Positions 28,356 to 38,967 of a DNA stretch of 64,000 nucleotides are shown one piece after another. The DNA is from an uncultured Methylococcaceae bacterium (GTDB lineage Bacteria; Pseudomonadota; Gammaproteobacteria; Methylococcales; Methylomonadaceae): assembly GCA_903945375.1 (NCBI GenBank), contig CAJAVP010000003.1, forward strand, positions 1-64,000, given 5' to 3'. The notes below the pieces were generated by a model. That model worked only from the letters and a program-made list of their open reading frames with translations. It did no database searches and was not told the DNA's origin. Made by a program: the position numbers and the translations under genes. Numbering within the stretch: the first letter of the stretch is position 1; each line of letters starts with the position of its first letter.

Positions 28356-29099
28356 ATGTACACAGAAAACATAGGGCATCACATATCCGGCTTATTTAAT
28401 AAAGATCTCGAGGAAATTCGCCATAAAGTTTTAGTGATGGGGGGATTGGTTGAGCAGCAATTAGATCAATCCATACAAGCTTTTATTAGTAGTGATATGG
28501 AAATGGCTGAACGGGTTATCCAACAAGATAACGAAGTCAATGCAATGGAAGCGTGTATTGAGCGAGAATGTACGCAAATTTTGGCACTGCGACAACCGGC
28601 CGCCTTTGATTTGAGGTTTTTATTGGCGGTGCTTAAAATAATCTACGAACTGGAACGAATGGGTGACAAAGCGAAGCGTATTGCACAAATCACGGTGAGG
28701 CTGGCAGTCAATCAAGCGCAGGTATCCTATTATGAACTGGTTCATATGGCTGAGTTGGTTAAAGGCATGTTATTGGATGCGCTTAACGCATTTGCAAGAT
28801 TGTCGTTAGATAGTGTGCTCGTCATCGCACAGCAAGATGAGAAAGTTGATCGTGAATATGACAGCATTCTCCGACAACTGATTACCCGTATGATGGAAGA
28901 TTCACGGAATATCACTCGAACCCTCGATGTACTTTGGACGGTTCGTGCATTGGAAAGGATAGGTAGCCATGCGTGTCATATTTGTGAACATCTGGTTTAT
29001 GCGCTCAAAGGTGAGTATGTCAATCACATGAGTCCACAAGAATTAGAAGCAAAATTAACGACACCTAGTTATGAGCATACAATTCAGGTACGGCACTAA
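28356..29099 (+). CDS. phoU: Phosphate signalling protein PhoU
   Basis: HHISGLFNKDLEEIRHKVLVMGGLVEQQL...DNEVNAMEACIERECTQILALRQPAAFDLR...ELERMGDKAKRIA; SD ggagg upstream of the ATG at 28356. Confidence 0.94.
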   Translation: MYTENIGHHISGLFNKDLEEIRHKVLVMGGLVEQQLDQSIQAFISSDMEMAERVIQQDNEVNAMEACIERECTQILALRQPAAFDLRFLLAVLKIIYELERMGDKAKRIAQITVRLAVNQAQVSYYELVHMAELVKGMLLDALNAFARLSLDSVLVIAQQDEKVDREYDSILRQLITRMMEDSRNITRTLDVLWTVRALERIGSHACHICEHLVYALKGEYVNHMSPQELEAKLTTPSYEHTIQVRH

Positions 29100-29129
29100 A
29101 CCGTTAGTAAGAGCTTAAGAGGAGGGCTT

Positions 29130-29315
29130 ATGTTAGATTCAGTTTCATCTATTGCGACACTGGCCACACAAATGTCATCATTAAAAACAGCACAGGATAT
29201 TAATGTCGCAGTTCTTAAAAAAGCGCAGGATATTCAAAACCAACAGGGCAATAATGCGGTGCAGTTGATTGCCGCGTCGGTCGTGTCAGCACATAAAATT
29301 GATGCCTGGGTTTAA
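29130..29315 (+). CDS. YjfB-like putative motility family small protein
   Basis: MLDSVSSIATLATQMSSLKTAQDINVAVLKKAQDIQNQQGNNAVQLI. Confidence 0.75.
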   Translation: MLDSVSSIATLATQMSSLKTAQDINVAVLKKAQDIQNQQGNNAVQLIAASVVSAHKIDAWV

Positions 29316-29363
29316 ATTATTGGTGACTAATGCTAGTTTTCCACTTAGTGTATTTAGAATGCA

Positions 29364-29389
29364 GTGGGAGTGGCTGAAGCCACTCCCAT
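29364..29389. terminator. Hairpin downstream of the YjfB-like gene
   Basis: tgggagtggc-tgaa-gccactccca perfect stem; weak T content downstream. Confidence 0.5.
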
Positions 29390-29417
29390 ACTTGGCTCAT
29401 TGAGGGCAATTGATGGA

Positions 29418-29622
29418 CAGCAATTCTCATTATGGTCATCACAACACCTAATCGCTTCAGAGGCTGTGAATCCCGCATAGCCTACTAATCAAGCCATTGT
29501 TCTAGTCATAATGAGCAGTTTCGATAGCTGGTAGCAGATGCTTGAATTTATGCTCAAGGGACTTGAGGTCTCTATTTCTAAATCAGTCTGACGAATATCT
29601 GCCACCATAATGAGAATTGCTG
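29418..29622. repeat. About 205-bp segment bounded by 18-bp perfect terminal inverted repeats
   Basis: cagcaattctcattatgg (29418-29435) and ccataatgagaattgctg (29605-29622). Confidence 0.6.
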
Positions 29623-29925
29623 GACACGGGTCGGTAGAAAAATGCTCTGGTCTGTCGCGCAAACCACATCAGACGCTCTGGAGAGCAAATTGACTATAGC
29701 AAATCCCCCCCACTAAATATAACAACGCGGCAACTCTCATCCGACGTATCACTTATCGTTAATACGCCCTACGCGACTAACACCGACTCCGCTGCCCCCG
29801 CACCGTTAGGACGCAAAGCTCACACTTTTTACGTCCTTCTATGCGTTTTCAAACTTGAACGATCCAGATAACGTCAGTCAAAAATTAGGCTACAAACTTA
29901 AAGAGGAACACAGTTAAAGTTTAAG

Positions 29926-30016
29926 CCGTTTGTGGTGAGCCCTTCGTATGCTCAGGAGCACCTTGTCGAAAGATAGGTTCGTTCGACAAGCTCATGAGTT
30001 AGGACGAACGGTTGAG
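29926..30016. repeat. Degenerate dispersed palindromic repeat (ttcgacaagctca type)
   Basis: ccgtttgtggtgagcccttcg...ccttgtcgaa...ttcgacaagctcatgag...aggacgaacgg; partial inverted symmetry. Confidence 0.5.
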
Positions 30017-30054
30017 CCTTGTTTGAGCGTCTCGTGTTAGTTGGTAGCCAAAAT

Positions 30055-31740
30055 TTATGTTGCTGAGCGGTTATCGACCAATACTTTCAACTTTTGACCG
30101 GGGCGAAGCCCTTTACTGAGCGCATCCACATTGGATTTTTTAAGCTCGACGATGGGAACACTTAATTTTTTGGCAATTTGCCCCAAGGATTCCCCTTTAC
30201 CTACGGTGTATTGTATTAAACGACTTGAAGCGACTGAGGCGACTTGTTGATTACCTGATTTGATAGTGAGTTTTTTACCTGGAACTAATGCTGTCCCTAG
30301 AGAAATTTTATTCCAATCGGCTATTTCTTTGGGAGTAACTGAAAAACGCTGAGAAATATTCCAGAACGTATCACCTGTTTTTACGGTATAGGACTGGTTA
30401 GTTGTAGAGAAGCTTGCTGTTTTTTGACTATTTGAACTAACTGTGGTTTGAATGGACTTGTTGAGACTTGGAATTTGCAGCGTGATACCCGATCGGACAG
30501 TATCGCTGCTTAAATGATTGGCTAAACGTAACGCACTGGCGGTCGTATGATTTTTGCTCGCAATAGCCGCCAAGGTTTCACCCCGCTTAACAACATAACG
30601 ACTAGCAACCGAGACCGGTTCATCATGACGCACCTCAGCGACTTTGTTTTCAATCCGCTTCGCTTGAACAGCAACTTCGGTGCGAACCTGGGCAAAATCA
30701 ACCCGTTCACCATAAGGCAGCATTGCGAGGTTGCTTTTGAAGCTTTGTGCCCTGTCTGCGGGGACTAATAAGCGATGTGGGCCTTGAGGTGCGGTACAGG
30801 ATTTGTTGAAGCCAGGATTTAACTTCAAAAATTTATCGTATGGCGTATTAGCCAGATGAGCCGCCTTTCTTAAATCCAAGGGGGATTTAATATCCACCAC
30901 TTCAAAATAAGGTTTATTAGGAATATGCTGTAAATGGACGTTGTATTCTTCCGCATTAGCAAATATTTTAGCAATCGCTAATAATCTAGGGACGTAATCA
31001 ATGGTCTCTTCTGGCAAACTTAAAGACCAATAGTCCGTCGGCATATTACGCTCTTCATTTTTCTCAATAGATTTTCTGACTCGACCTTTGCCACAATTGT
31101 ACGAAGCCAGTGCAAGCAACCAGTCACCATCAAAGGTTTCGCTGAGTTCTTTCAGATAAGTGGTCGCTGCTTTGGTTGACGCATAAACATCGCGGCGACC
31201 GTCATACCAAGCATTCTGTTGCAAACCATATTCTTCGCCAGTTGAGGGTACAAATTGCCAAAGACCCGACGCATCTGCATGGGAATAGGCATCTGGTAAA
31301 AACGCGCTTTCAACAACGGGTAATAACGCCAACTCTCCAGGGATGTTTTTAGCTTCGATTTCATCGAGAATATGATGTAAATAAGGCTCGGCACGTTGCT
31401 GGATAATAGCCAGCGTTGCTGGATGCTGTAAGTACCAGTTGACTTCTTGGTCAATGCGGTAATGCTCAATCTCGGGCAACGCATATAAAGACAAAAGACG
31501 CTCCCATACGGTATTCTTATGGGTCGCCACTGTTTTGGCGATATGTTTGCTAAACTTAAGTCGGGAACTCGCATGGGCGTGTTCGCCATACAAACCATTG
31601 GCATCGTCGTTATTGGGATCACCTGGCAATTGCTCGCTGACACTCAGTGGTTTTTCTGAGGTTCCTGAACAGCCTGCGACGAGTAAAGAAAGTAAAATTA
31701 ATAGAAAATGAATCGACTTGTTAAAATTAACATGCATCAT
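30055..31740 (-). CDS. mltD: Membrane-bound lytic murein transglycosylase D with C-terminal LysM repeats
   Basis: Lipobox LLVAGCSG; SLT motif ESAFLPDAYSHADASGLWQFVPSTGEEYGL; three LysM units. Confidence 0.93.
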   Translation of the reverse strand: MMHVNFNKSIHFLLILLSLLVAGCSGTSEKPLSVSEQLPGDPNNDDANGLYGEHAHASSRLKFSKHIAKTVATHKNTVWERLLSLYALPEIEHYRIDQEVNWYLQHPATLAIIQQRAEPYLHHILDEIEAKNIPGELALLPVVESAFLPDAYSHADASGLWQFVPSTGEEYGLQQNAWYDGRRDVYASTKAATTYLKELSETFDGDWLLALASYNCGKGRVRKSIEKNEERNMPTDYWSLSLPEETIDYVPRLLAIAKIFANAEEYNVHLQHIPNKPYFEVVDIKSPLDLRKAAHLANTPYDKFLKLNPGFNKSCTAPQGPHRLLVPADRAQSFKSNLAMLPYGERVDFAQVRTEVAVQAKRIENKVAEVRHDEPVSVASRYVVKRGETLAAIASKNHTTASALRLANHLSSDTVRSGITLQIPSLNKSIQTTVSSNSQKTASFSTTNQSYTVKTGDTFWNISQRFSVTPKEIADWNKISLGTALVPGKKLTIKSGNQQVASVASSRLIQYTVGKGESLGQIAKKLSVPIVELKKSNVDALSKGLRPGQKLKVLVDNRSAT

Positions 31741-31833
31741 CTTAAAGCCTAAGAGTGTAGATTAAATTACAATGTCGGTAGTATATCTTGTTTTGCTTAA
31801 AAAACATTCACCTAATCAATATTGAGTTTACAA

Positions 31834-32547
31834 ATGAAGCGTAACTTCTTATTCGCTTGGTATCAAACGCCCCGAGGTAAACTGCTAAAAGAGCTGGAAG
31901 CGGACTATTTAAAACGCGCCATCACGGTCAGTTGCCAACAGACACTGTTGCAAATTGGCGGTTTAGGCTGGGAAGATGAGTTTGTTGACTGTACGCTTTA
32001 TAAATTCTACACCGTATTAGACGCCAAAAATTTGGGTACCCCACTGGCTCGAAAAATTCAAGCAAAAGCGTTTAGTTTGCCGTTAAAAAACGATAGTGTT
32101 GATATGATTATTGTGCCGCACTTATTGGAATTTGACAGCTATCGTTTTCAAACCATGCGTGAAATTGAGCGTGTACTAAAACCTGAAGGTGTTGTTTTGA
32201 TTATGAACTTCAATCCGTGGAGTATTTGGATTCGATATCAATATCTTTGGGAGAGAAAAATGGCTAACTCGTGGCGCGGACATTTTATTAGTCGAGCTAG
32301 GGTGCTAGATTGGCTAAAACTACTCAATTTTGAAGTAACGGTTTCCTCAGAATTTTTTTTAGATACGGTTAAAACCACACACGGCAAATTTATTCGTGGC
32401 GGCAGTTCTTTCTCTTCGACGGCTTATGCGGTAAAAGCGATTAAACGTCGCTATAACTTAATTCCATTAACTCCCGTCAAAGAAGAGGCGCGTCTTGTCC
32501 TTATCAATACGGTCAACCCTACTGCAAACCTCAAACATCATGATTGA
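31834..32547 (+). CDS. SAM-dependent methyltransferase (YafS-like, adjacent to rnhA)
   Basis: [53 protein letters not shown]; mltD-yafS-rnhA neighbourhood. Confidence 0.83.
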   Translation: MKRNFLFAWYQTPRGKLLKELEADYLKRAITVSCQQTLLQIGGLGWEDEFVDCTLYKFYTVLDAKNLGTPLARKIQAKAFSLPLKNDSVDMIIVPHLLEFDSYRFQTMREIERVLKPEGVVLIMNFNPWSIWIRYQYLWERKMANSWRGHFISRARVLDWLKLLNFEVTVSSEFFLDTVKTTHGKFIRGGSSFSSTAYAVKAIKRRYNLIPLTPVKEEARLVLINTVNPTANLKHHD

Positions 32548-32974
32548 ACCTGTCATTATTTATACCGATGGTGCGTGTCGCGGTAATCCTGGTCCCGGTG
32601 GCTGGGGAGCGACTCTCAGCTACAAAGACCATCACAAAGAACTGTATGGCGGAGATCGCCAAACCACAAATAACCGCATGGAATTAATGGCGACCATTCA
32701 GGCCTTAGAAGCCCTGACTAAACCCTGTACCGTAAAATTACACAGTGATTCTAGCTATGTTCTTAAAGGGATTACTGAATGGATGCCGAATTGGAAGAAA
32801 AAAAATTGGAAAACGGCCGCCAATCAGCCGGTCAAAAATGTAGAACTCTGGCAACGACTCGATGCCGCCATTGGTCATCATCAAATAACTTGGCAGTGGG
32901 TTAAAGGGCATTCCGGAGACGCTGGCAATGAACGCGCCGACGCACTAGCTAATTTGGGTATTGATACACTCTAA
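32540..32974 (+). CDS. rnhA: Ribonuclease HI
   Basis: [54 protein letters not shown]. Confidence 0.96.
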   Translation: MIEPVIIYTDGACRGNPGPGGWGATLSYKDHHKELYGGDRQTTNNRMELMATIQALEALTKPCTVKLHSDSSYVLKGITEWMPNWKKKNWKTAANQPVKNVELWQRLDAAIGHHQITWQWVKGHSGDAGNERADALANLGIDTL

Positions 32975-32986
32975 ACTCGAATCCCT

Positions 32987-34468
32987 TTGTCTCTTTATAT
33001 CACGGAATTTCTAAGCATGACCCCTATTCTTTCCCATCCCGCCAAGGTGCGTGGTCTTGCTTTCTTGGGCTTGCTATTAATGGCACTGGCTATTCTTGGC
33101 GGCATGATTTGGCGCAATCTGCAACATTTTGACTCCATTTTGTCCTATGTCGATTACTCGCATCGAATTCAAAATGTTTCCGTAGGACTGCAACAATCTT
33201 TAGTTAGCTATTTAACAGAAACCAAATCGAAATCGGCATCTGAAGCGCTCGCTAAAACCTTGGATGAATTGAATGCCCTAATGGTCGGCAGTGACTACTT
33301 ATCTGAAACCACGCAATCCAATCTGCTGACCGTCAAAACCATGCTCACCGGACTAACCCAGCTCAGTAAGCCAGAAAAAAATGACCGTTTGATCAAATCA
33401 TTACAAATCATGACGGAAACGCTGGATCACGAAACCATGCAGCGGGAAAAATTATTAGAAGAAATTAACTTTGATACCCAAAGCGAATTGTACTCGGCTT
33501 TATTCACATTTACGCTGCTTATACTGGGGGCAATGTTTTTTCTACATTTCAGAATCCTGCATCCATTGAATGATTTAAGAAAATTATTAGAGCGACTGAC
33601 CGAAGAAAATTTTACCCCCATTGCCACAACGCACCTGGATCCTTTATTACTCCCTGTCTTCAATAGCTACAACGTTATGGTCGCACATCTTGCTGAGCTA
33701 GAAGAAGCCAAACGCTTGTATGCACAATCCTTACAACGCGAAGTCAGATTAGCCACACAAGCTCTACTCGAACAACAATACAGTTTAGCTCGGGCAGAAC
33801 GTTTGGCGGCTATTGGGGAAGTGGCTGCCGAGTTGGCCCATGAAATTCGCAATCCCTTAGCCGGTATTCAAATGGCATTTAATAATCTGCGCCGAGAAAT
33901 TGACGATGAGCAACAATGTGAGCGCATGGCATTAATCAGCACCGAATTAAAACGACTCGCGGTGTTATTAAATGACATGCTCAACCAGAGCAAACATGAA
34001 CCCGAATCCCCAACTGAATTTGATCTTAAAACACTCATCAATGATTTAGTGGGCTTAACCCGTTACCAAATTGCAGAATCCATTCAAATGGAAATCGATA
34101 TGCCCACAGGTTTACTTGTGTGTTTACCCGAAAGCGGTATTCGCCAAGTCCTGCTTAACCTCATGTTAAACGCAGCTGATGCGCTGGAAAATAATACCGG
34201 TGTCATTTGTATTAAGGTTTTTGTCGATCAGCAAGGTTTGCGAATTGATGTCAACGATGACGGTATTGGCTTTAGTCAGGATATGTTGGCTTATGGCATA
34301 CGTCCCTTTCGCACCAGTCGTCAACGTGGAACAGGCTTAGGTTTAGCGATGGTTCAGCGTTTTGTTAAAAACGTGGGCGGTATTATGCACTTGGGCAATC
34401 ATGAACCGCATGGCGCGTGTGTCACCTTATTATTACCTAAAGAATGCCTTGCTGGAGTCAAATTATGA
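32987..34468 (+). CDS. Sensor histidine kinase (NtrB-like)
   Basis: Two TMs, H-box LAHEIRNPLAGIQMAF, N box LNLMLNAADALENN, DDGIGFS, GTGLGLAMVQRFV. Confidence 0.9.
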   Translation: MSLYITEFLSMTPILSHPAKVRGLAFLGLLLMALAILGGMIWRNLQHFDSILSYVDYSHRIQNVSVGLQQSLVSYLTETKSKSASEALAKTLDELNALMVGSDYLSETTQSNLLTVKTMLTGLTQLSKPEKNDRLIKSLQIMTETLDHETMQREKLLEEINFDTQSELYSALFTFTLLILGAMFFLHFRILHPLNDLRKLLERLTEENFTPIATTHLDPLLLPVFNSYNVMVAHLAELEEAKRLYAQSLQREVRLATQALLEQQYSLARAERLAAIGEVAAELAHEIRNPLAGIQMAFNNLRREIDDEQQCERMALISTELKRLAVLLNDMLNQSKHEPESPTEFDLKTLINDLVGLTRYQIAESIQMEIDMPTGLLVCLPESGIRQVLLNLMLNAADALENNTGVICIKVFVDQQGLRIDVNDDGIGFSQDMLAYGIRPFRTSRQRGTGLGLAMVQRFVKNVGGIMHLGNHEPHGACVTLLLPKECLAGVKL

Positions 34469-35856
34469 TAGAAACTTTACTCATCATCGAGGACGAAAAA
34501 TTATTAGGCTCGGAATTATGTCGTCATTACCGACAATCTGGCTGGGACGTAGTACTTGCAAGCTCACTGGCTGAAGCCAAAACGTCATTACTGAAAAAAA
34601 GCATCGACCCCCTGCTCATTTTGTCCGACATGAATTTACCTGATGGTAATGCCCTAGATTTTATGGAGATCATGAAAAAACAAGCAGGCTACTCGGAATG
34701 GTTGTTCTTGACGGGTTATGGCAGTGTACCCGATTCCGTCCGGGCGTTGCGCTTAGGGGCTTATGATTTCCTGGAAAAGCCCTGTGATTTAGAGCGACTT
34801 GATTTAGTAGTTGCCAGTGCCGCCCGTAGTGCCGCTATCCAGCGTCGAGTGATTGACCAGACCAAACAAGGTCATCGCCGTTACTCACCAGAAGCTTATG
34901 TCGGTCATAGTAGGCAAGCCGAAGGCGTAAGGCAATTATTAGCAAAATTAACACAAGTCCCTTTCAGCGCCCTTATTATTGGCGGTGAAAGTGGTACGGG
35001 CAAAGGACTTGCGGCACGCATTTTGCATTATGGGGGATCTCGGGCTCAACAACCCATGATTGAAGTCAATTGCGCGGCATTACCCCGTGAACTGCTCGAA
35101 TCCGAATTATTTGGACATGAGCCTGGCGCATTTACCGGTGCATCAGGTCGACATCGTGGGCTTTTAGAACAAGCCGATGGGGGAACTTTGTTCATGGATG
35201 AAATCGGTGAAATGCCCTTAGACTTACAAGCAAAGCTCTTAAAAGTCATAGAAGATCATAAGGTTAGGCGATTAGGCGGAGAAAAAGAAATCAGTGTGGA
35301 TGTACAAATTGTGGTCGCCAGTAATCGCGATTTAGAACAAATGGCTCAAGTCGGCAGTTTTCGCAGTGACTTATATCATCGCCTCAGCGTTTTTCGTGTC
35401 ATTCTGCCACCCTTACGTGAAGCCGTTGAAGACCTAGATGAATTAGTCCCTTTGTTTGTCGCCGAATACAATGCCAAAGCTGGTCGACAAGTAAAAACCA
35501 TCCCCGATGAGGTTTGGGATAAATTAAAGGCTCATTATTGGCCAGGTAATGTTCGAGAATTACGCAATGTCATTGAGCGCTGTGTGTTATTTTCTGATAG
35601 CGCATTATTTCCTGCCCAATGGTTGCAATTGCCCGGACAAATCAATACTGAAAAACCCTGTAATATTTACGGAGATGATGCGATTTATTTACCACTAGAC
35701 GGCAGCATGGCACTCGATGATATGGATCGATTTATCATAAAAACCGCACTAGAACGAGCCGGCAACAACTTAGCCGCCGCCGCTCGAGCATTGGGTGCAA
35801 CACGAGAAACATTGCGCTATCGGGTTCGCAAATATAATCTCAATACAGTGGATTGA
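34465..35856 (+). CDS. Sigma-54-dependent response regulator (NtrC family)
   Basis: Receiver LLIIEDEK...LSDMNLPDG; AAA+ GESGTGKG, GAFTGA, GGTLFMDEIGEMPLDLQAKLL; Fis-type HTH NLAAAARALGATRETLRYRVRK. Confidence 0.93.
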   Translation: MIETLLIIEDEKLLGSELCRHYRQSGWDVVLASSLAEAKTSLLKKSIDPLLILSDMNLPDGNALDFMEIMKKQAGYSEWLFLTGYGSVPDSVRALRLGAYDFLEKPCDLERLDLVVASAARSAAIQRRVIDQTKQGHRRYSPEAYVGHSRQAEGVRQLLAKLTQVPFSALIIGGESGTGKGLAARILHYGGSRAQQPMIEVNCAALPRELLESELFGHEPGAFTGASGRHRGLLEQADGGTLFMDEIGEMPLDLQAKLLKVIEDHKVRRLGGEKEISVDVQIVVASNRDLEQMAQVGSFRSDLYHRLSVFRVILPPLREAVEDLDELVPLFVAEYNAKAGRQVKTIPDEVWDKLKAHYWPGNVRELRNVIERCVLFSDSALFPAQWLQLPGQINTEKPCNIYGDDAIYLPLDGSMALDDMDRFIIKTALERAGNNLAAAARALGATRETLRYRVRKYNLNTVD

Positions 35857-35952
35857 TGTCATTATTCAGTCATATTTAACGGGCATCATTGACTGTGATT
35901 ACTGTGTAATCAGAATCCATCATCCGCTCCCCCTGTGCGCTTTTCCTAAATT

Positions 35953-37833
35953 ATGAGTCTAACCCTTATGAACAAAAAGCTACCTTTTAAATACTCCACA
36001 TTGGCATTGGCAACTGCCTTGATCAGCCAAAGCAACGTGATTTTAGCCAGTGAACCTGTTACTCCAATTAAACACTTAATTGTCGTCGTCGGTGAAAATG
36101 TTGCATTTGACACTTTATACGCGACTTACAAAGCCCCTAAAGGACAAACGGTAAACAATTTATTATCACAACATATTATTAATGCTGATGGCACACCGGG
36201 CGTCCATTTTGCGAAAGCCTTACAACGTCAAGCCAGCAATCCAAGCGATCAATACACCGTACGCCCTACGCTTGGTGCACCCTATGTCACTTTACCTCAA
36301 CCGTTACAAACCGGCATCCTTGATGCCAGCACCTTAACATTCAAAGAGGCCAGCCCAGATGCACGCTTTCCGGCTACTCTGCCAAATGGTCCATTTCAAA
36401 TCACAAAATATGTCCCTTATGGTTCAGCCGCGTCGGCAACCGGCGATCCCGCACACCGTTTCTTCCAAATGTGGCAACAAACCGGTGGCAACAATCTCAA
36501 TCACAGTTTGTTTACTTGGGTAGGCAACACGACGGGTATTGGCGGCGACAACGGTCCTGATAGTCCAACGCCTGAAAAAACACAACAAGGTGCTGAGTTG
36601 ATGGGCTTTTTTAATATGGCTAAAGGCGATGCGCCACTCTTTAAACAACTAGCGCAAACCTACGCACTAAGCGATAACTTCCATCAAGCCATTATGGGCG
36701 GTACCGGAGCTAACTTTTTTGCCTTAGCAACAGGCGATGTCGCGGTATATAACAAAGACGGCTCACTGGCTGTGCCACCTGCTTGGCAAATTGAAAATCC
36801 AAATCCTAAAGTGGGCACAGAAAATTTTTATACCCAAGACGGTTATAAAGGTGGCTCTTACGTTAAGTGCTTCGATATTAAACAGCCCGGTGTTAAATCC
36901 ATTTTAAAAGTTCTTAGAAAAGGAAAAATCAGCAGTAACTGTCAAAAAAATGCGTATTATTTGGTCAACAACTATGACATGCCTTATAACATTGACGGTA
37001 CAGAGAAAACCTTAACCGATGATGTGACCATCTATCCACCGCAAGCTGTACCAACGATTGGCGAGGCCTTGTCTGCTAAAAGTATAAGCTGGACGTGGTA
37101 TACCGGAGGGCGAGATGCTGCGGATGTACTGAGTGATGGTATTTATCCACTCATTCGCGCCTCAATAAACGCTCAAATACCCACCACGGTTCCTGAACCG
37201 GATCGCACTCAAATGGTCGATGGAAAAGCCTTTGCGACCACGCAATCATCCGTTTACAACGCCATTGGCGACCCACACAATGCCTCAAAAGCACTGGTAA
37301 CCACACCCAGTTTGCGTGCCCATTTAAAAGGAATGGATAGCTTTTTACAAGATGTCACCAATGATACCCTGCCTGCCGTTTCTTACGTGGTGCCAAAAAA
37401 CTTGGATAGCGGTCACCCCGGCTATTCTGCACCAGTCAGCTATGAATTATTTATCAAAGACTTAGTTGCCGCTGTACAAGCTAAACCGGCGTTATGGGCA
37501 GATACCGCTATCCTCATTACAACTGATGAGGGCGGTGGTTATTTTGATACAGGTTATATCCAAAATGTCGACTTTTTCGGTGATGGCCCACGTATTCCCT
37601 TCTTAGTCGTATCGCCGTTTGCCAAAAAAGGCTATGTTGATCATGTTTACCACGATCATGCGTCTATTTTGAAATTTATCGAATACAATTGGGGCTTAGC
37701 GCCATTATCCTCACGCAGTCGTGACAACTTACCCAATCCCATTACCAGCAAGCAGGTTTATCGTCCTGATAATCAACCCGCCATTGGCGATTTAACTTCG
37801 TTATTTGATTTTTCTAATGTAAAAACAAATTAA
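35953..37833 (+). CDS. Secreted phosphoesterase (phospholipase C/acid phosphatase family)
   Basis: Signal peptide; IKHLIVVVGENVAFDTLYATY, DNFHQAIMGGTGANFFALATGD, ITTDEGGGYFD, HDHASILKFIEYNW. Confidence 0.85.
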   Translation: MSLTLMNKKLPFKYSTLALATALISQSNVILASEPVTPIKHLIVVVGENVAFDTLYATYKAPKGQTVNNLLSQHIINADGTPGVHFAKALQRQASNPSDQYTVRPTLGAPYVTLPQPLQTGILDASTLTFKEASPDARFPATLPNGPFQITKYVPYGSAASATGDPAHRFFQMWQQTGGNNLNHSLFTWVGNTTGIGGDNGPDSPTPEKTQQGAELMGFFNMAKGDAPLFKQLAQTYALSDNFHQAIMGGTGANFFALATGDVAVYNKDGSLAVPPAWQIENPNPKVGTENFYTQDGYKGGSYVKCFDIKQPGVKSILKVLRKGKISSNCQKNAYYLVNNYDMPYNIDGTEKTLTDDVTIYPPQAVPTIGEALSAKSISWTWYTGGRDAADVLSDGIYPLIRASINAQIPTTVPEPDRTQMVDGKAFATTQSSVYNAIGDPHNASKALVTTPSLRAHLKGMDSFLQDVTNDTLPAVSYVVPKNLDSGHPGYSAPVSYELFIKDLVAAVQAKPALWADTAILITTDEGGGYFDTGYIQNVDFFGDGPRIPFLVVSPFAKKGYVDHVYHDHASILKFIEYNWGLAPLSSRSRDNLPNPITSKQVYRPDNQPAIGDLTSLFDFSNVKTN

Positions 37834-37848
37834 TTAACGACAAGGTTT

Positions 37849-37880
37849 AAAGCTTGGGCAGCGTGAGCCGCCCAAGCTTT
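37849..37880. terminator. Bidirectional terminator hairpin between convergent genes
   Basis: aaagcttgggc-agcgtgagcc-gcccaagcttt, 11-bp perfect stem. Confidence 0.75.
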
Positions 37881-37912
37881 TGCGGGTTTAATCGATACAG
37901 AATCACTCAAGC

Positions 37913-38941
37913 TTATTCAAATTTTCCAGTTTTTGTATTAGGCAAAAAGCTTCCAGACTTAATCTGTCTTAACGCGTTAGCATCAAGTACATTAAGATTT
38001 AATGGTTCAAGTTGCTTTCTTAATACAGGAATAACACTCACATATTCAAAAGCTTGTGCTTGTTGATCCGGTAAAAACACCTTCGTTTGAAAAGCATATA
38101 CAGGTTGTAGAAAACGACCATTGTTATCAAAATAGGCTTGCTGGACGTTAATGATTTCGAATGTCGCTTGTTTACCAAATTCTTTGCTAATTTGCAAAGC
38201 CGCCAAACGTTTAGCTTCATCCTCTGAATACGTATCACGCGGGTTGATTTCTCTAGCTTCCGGCACAAGTTCTCGCCAATGTCTGGTTAAGCTTAAAATT
38301 TCGCCACCTTCACCAATATCCACGATCATCTTAGAACCAGGGCCGATAACCGGCAAATTATTAACAACGCGCGAATAATTTAGCGTGATTAATTTATCAA
38401 TAACCGGCCCTGCTTGCTTGCCATCAATCAGACTACTCGCACGTAATCCGCCGATATGGGCTATTTTTAATTCTGCTGGATTAGCAGGCATTAGTTTATT
38501 TTCTTCTAAGAAGGTCTGAGATGCTTTTAAAGCCTCTTCTGTACTGGGTAATTTAGGTTGAAAATCACCCAAATATCGGGCGAAATTACGATGAAAACGC
38601 AGATCACCCGTCACTAAATTATGTTCAAAACTCGTATTGACGTCTTTAGGGGAAACAAATCTTATCGTTTTGTCTGCTGAGGGAACGAGCTTATCAACCG
38701 GTTCATTTGACAAATATTGACCTAGTAGCTGCTTGGAATCATCGACAGTCAATACGGGAAGTTGTTGAAAGCTATATAAATACAACTTGGTACTATTAAC
38801 GGTCACCGGAATAGTCGTAGTAATAAGGCCAGTGGGATTAGCTAGAGTAAAATTACCACTCGTGGCGTGTGCAGAATGAAGCATTAAGCTGCCAGCACTG
38901 GAAATTAATAACAATGTGGAGAAAAGGGCTTTAGTTTTCAT
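37913..38941 (-). CDS. Secreted protein with PepSY/FTP-propeptide-like region
   Basis: Signal peptide; LNYSRVVNNLPVIGPGSKMIVDIGEGGEILSLTRHWRELVP resembles peptidase propeptides. Confidence 0.55.
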   Translation of the reverse strand: MKTKALFSTLLLISSAGSLMLHSAHATSGNFTLANPTGLITTTIPVTVNSTKLYLYSFQQLPVLTVDDSKQLLGQYLSNEPVDKLVPSADKTIRFVSPKDVNTSFEHNLVTGDLRFHRNFARYLGDFQPKLPSTEEALKASQTFLEENKLMPANPAELKIAHIGGLRASSLIDGKQAGPVIDKLITLNYSRVVNNLPVIGPGSKMIVDIGEGGEILSLTRHWRELVPEAREINPRDTYSEDEAKRLAALQISKEFGKQATFEIINVQQAYFDNNGRFLQPVYAFQTKVFLPDQQAQAFEYVSVIPVLRKQLEPLNLNVLDANALRQIKSGSFLPNTKTGKFE

Positions 38942-38967
38942 GATATGTTCCTAAATAATTAAAAAAA

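Noticed and set aside
31152-31643. 163-aa minus-strand ORF within mltD
   Set aside because: Same-strand alternative frame inside mltD; no recognisable domain.
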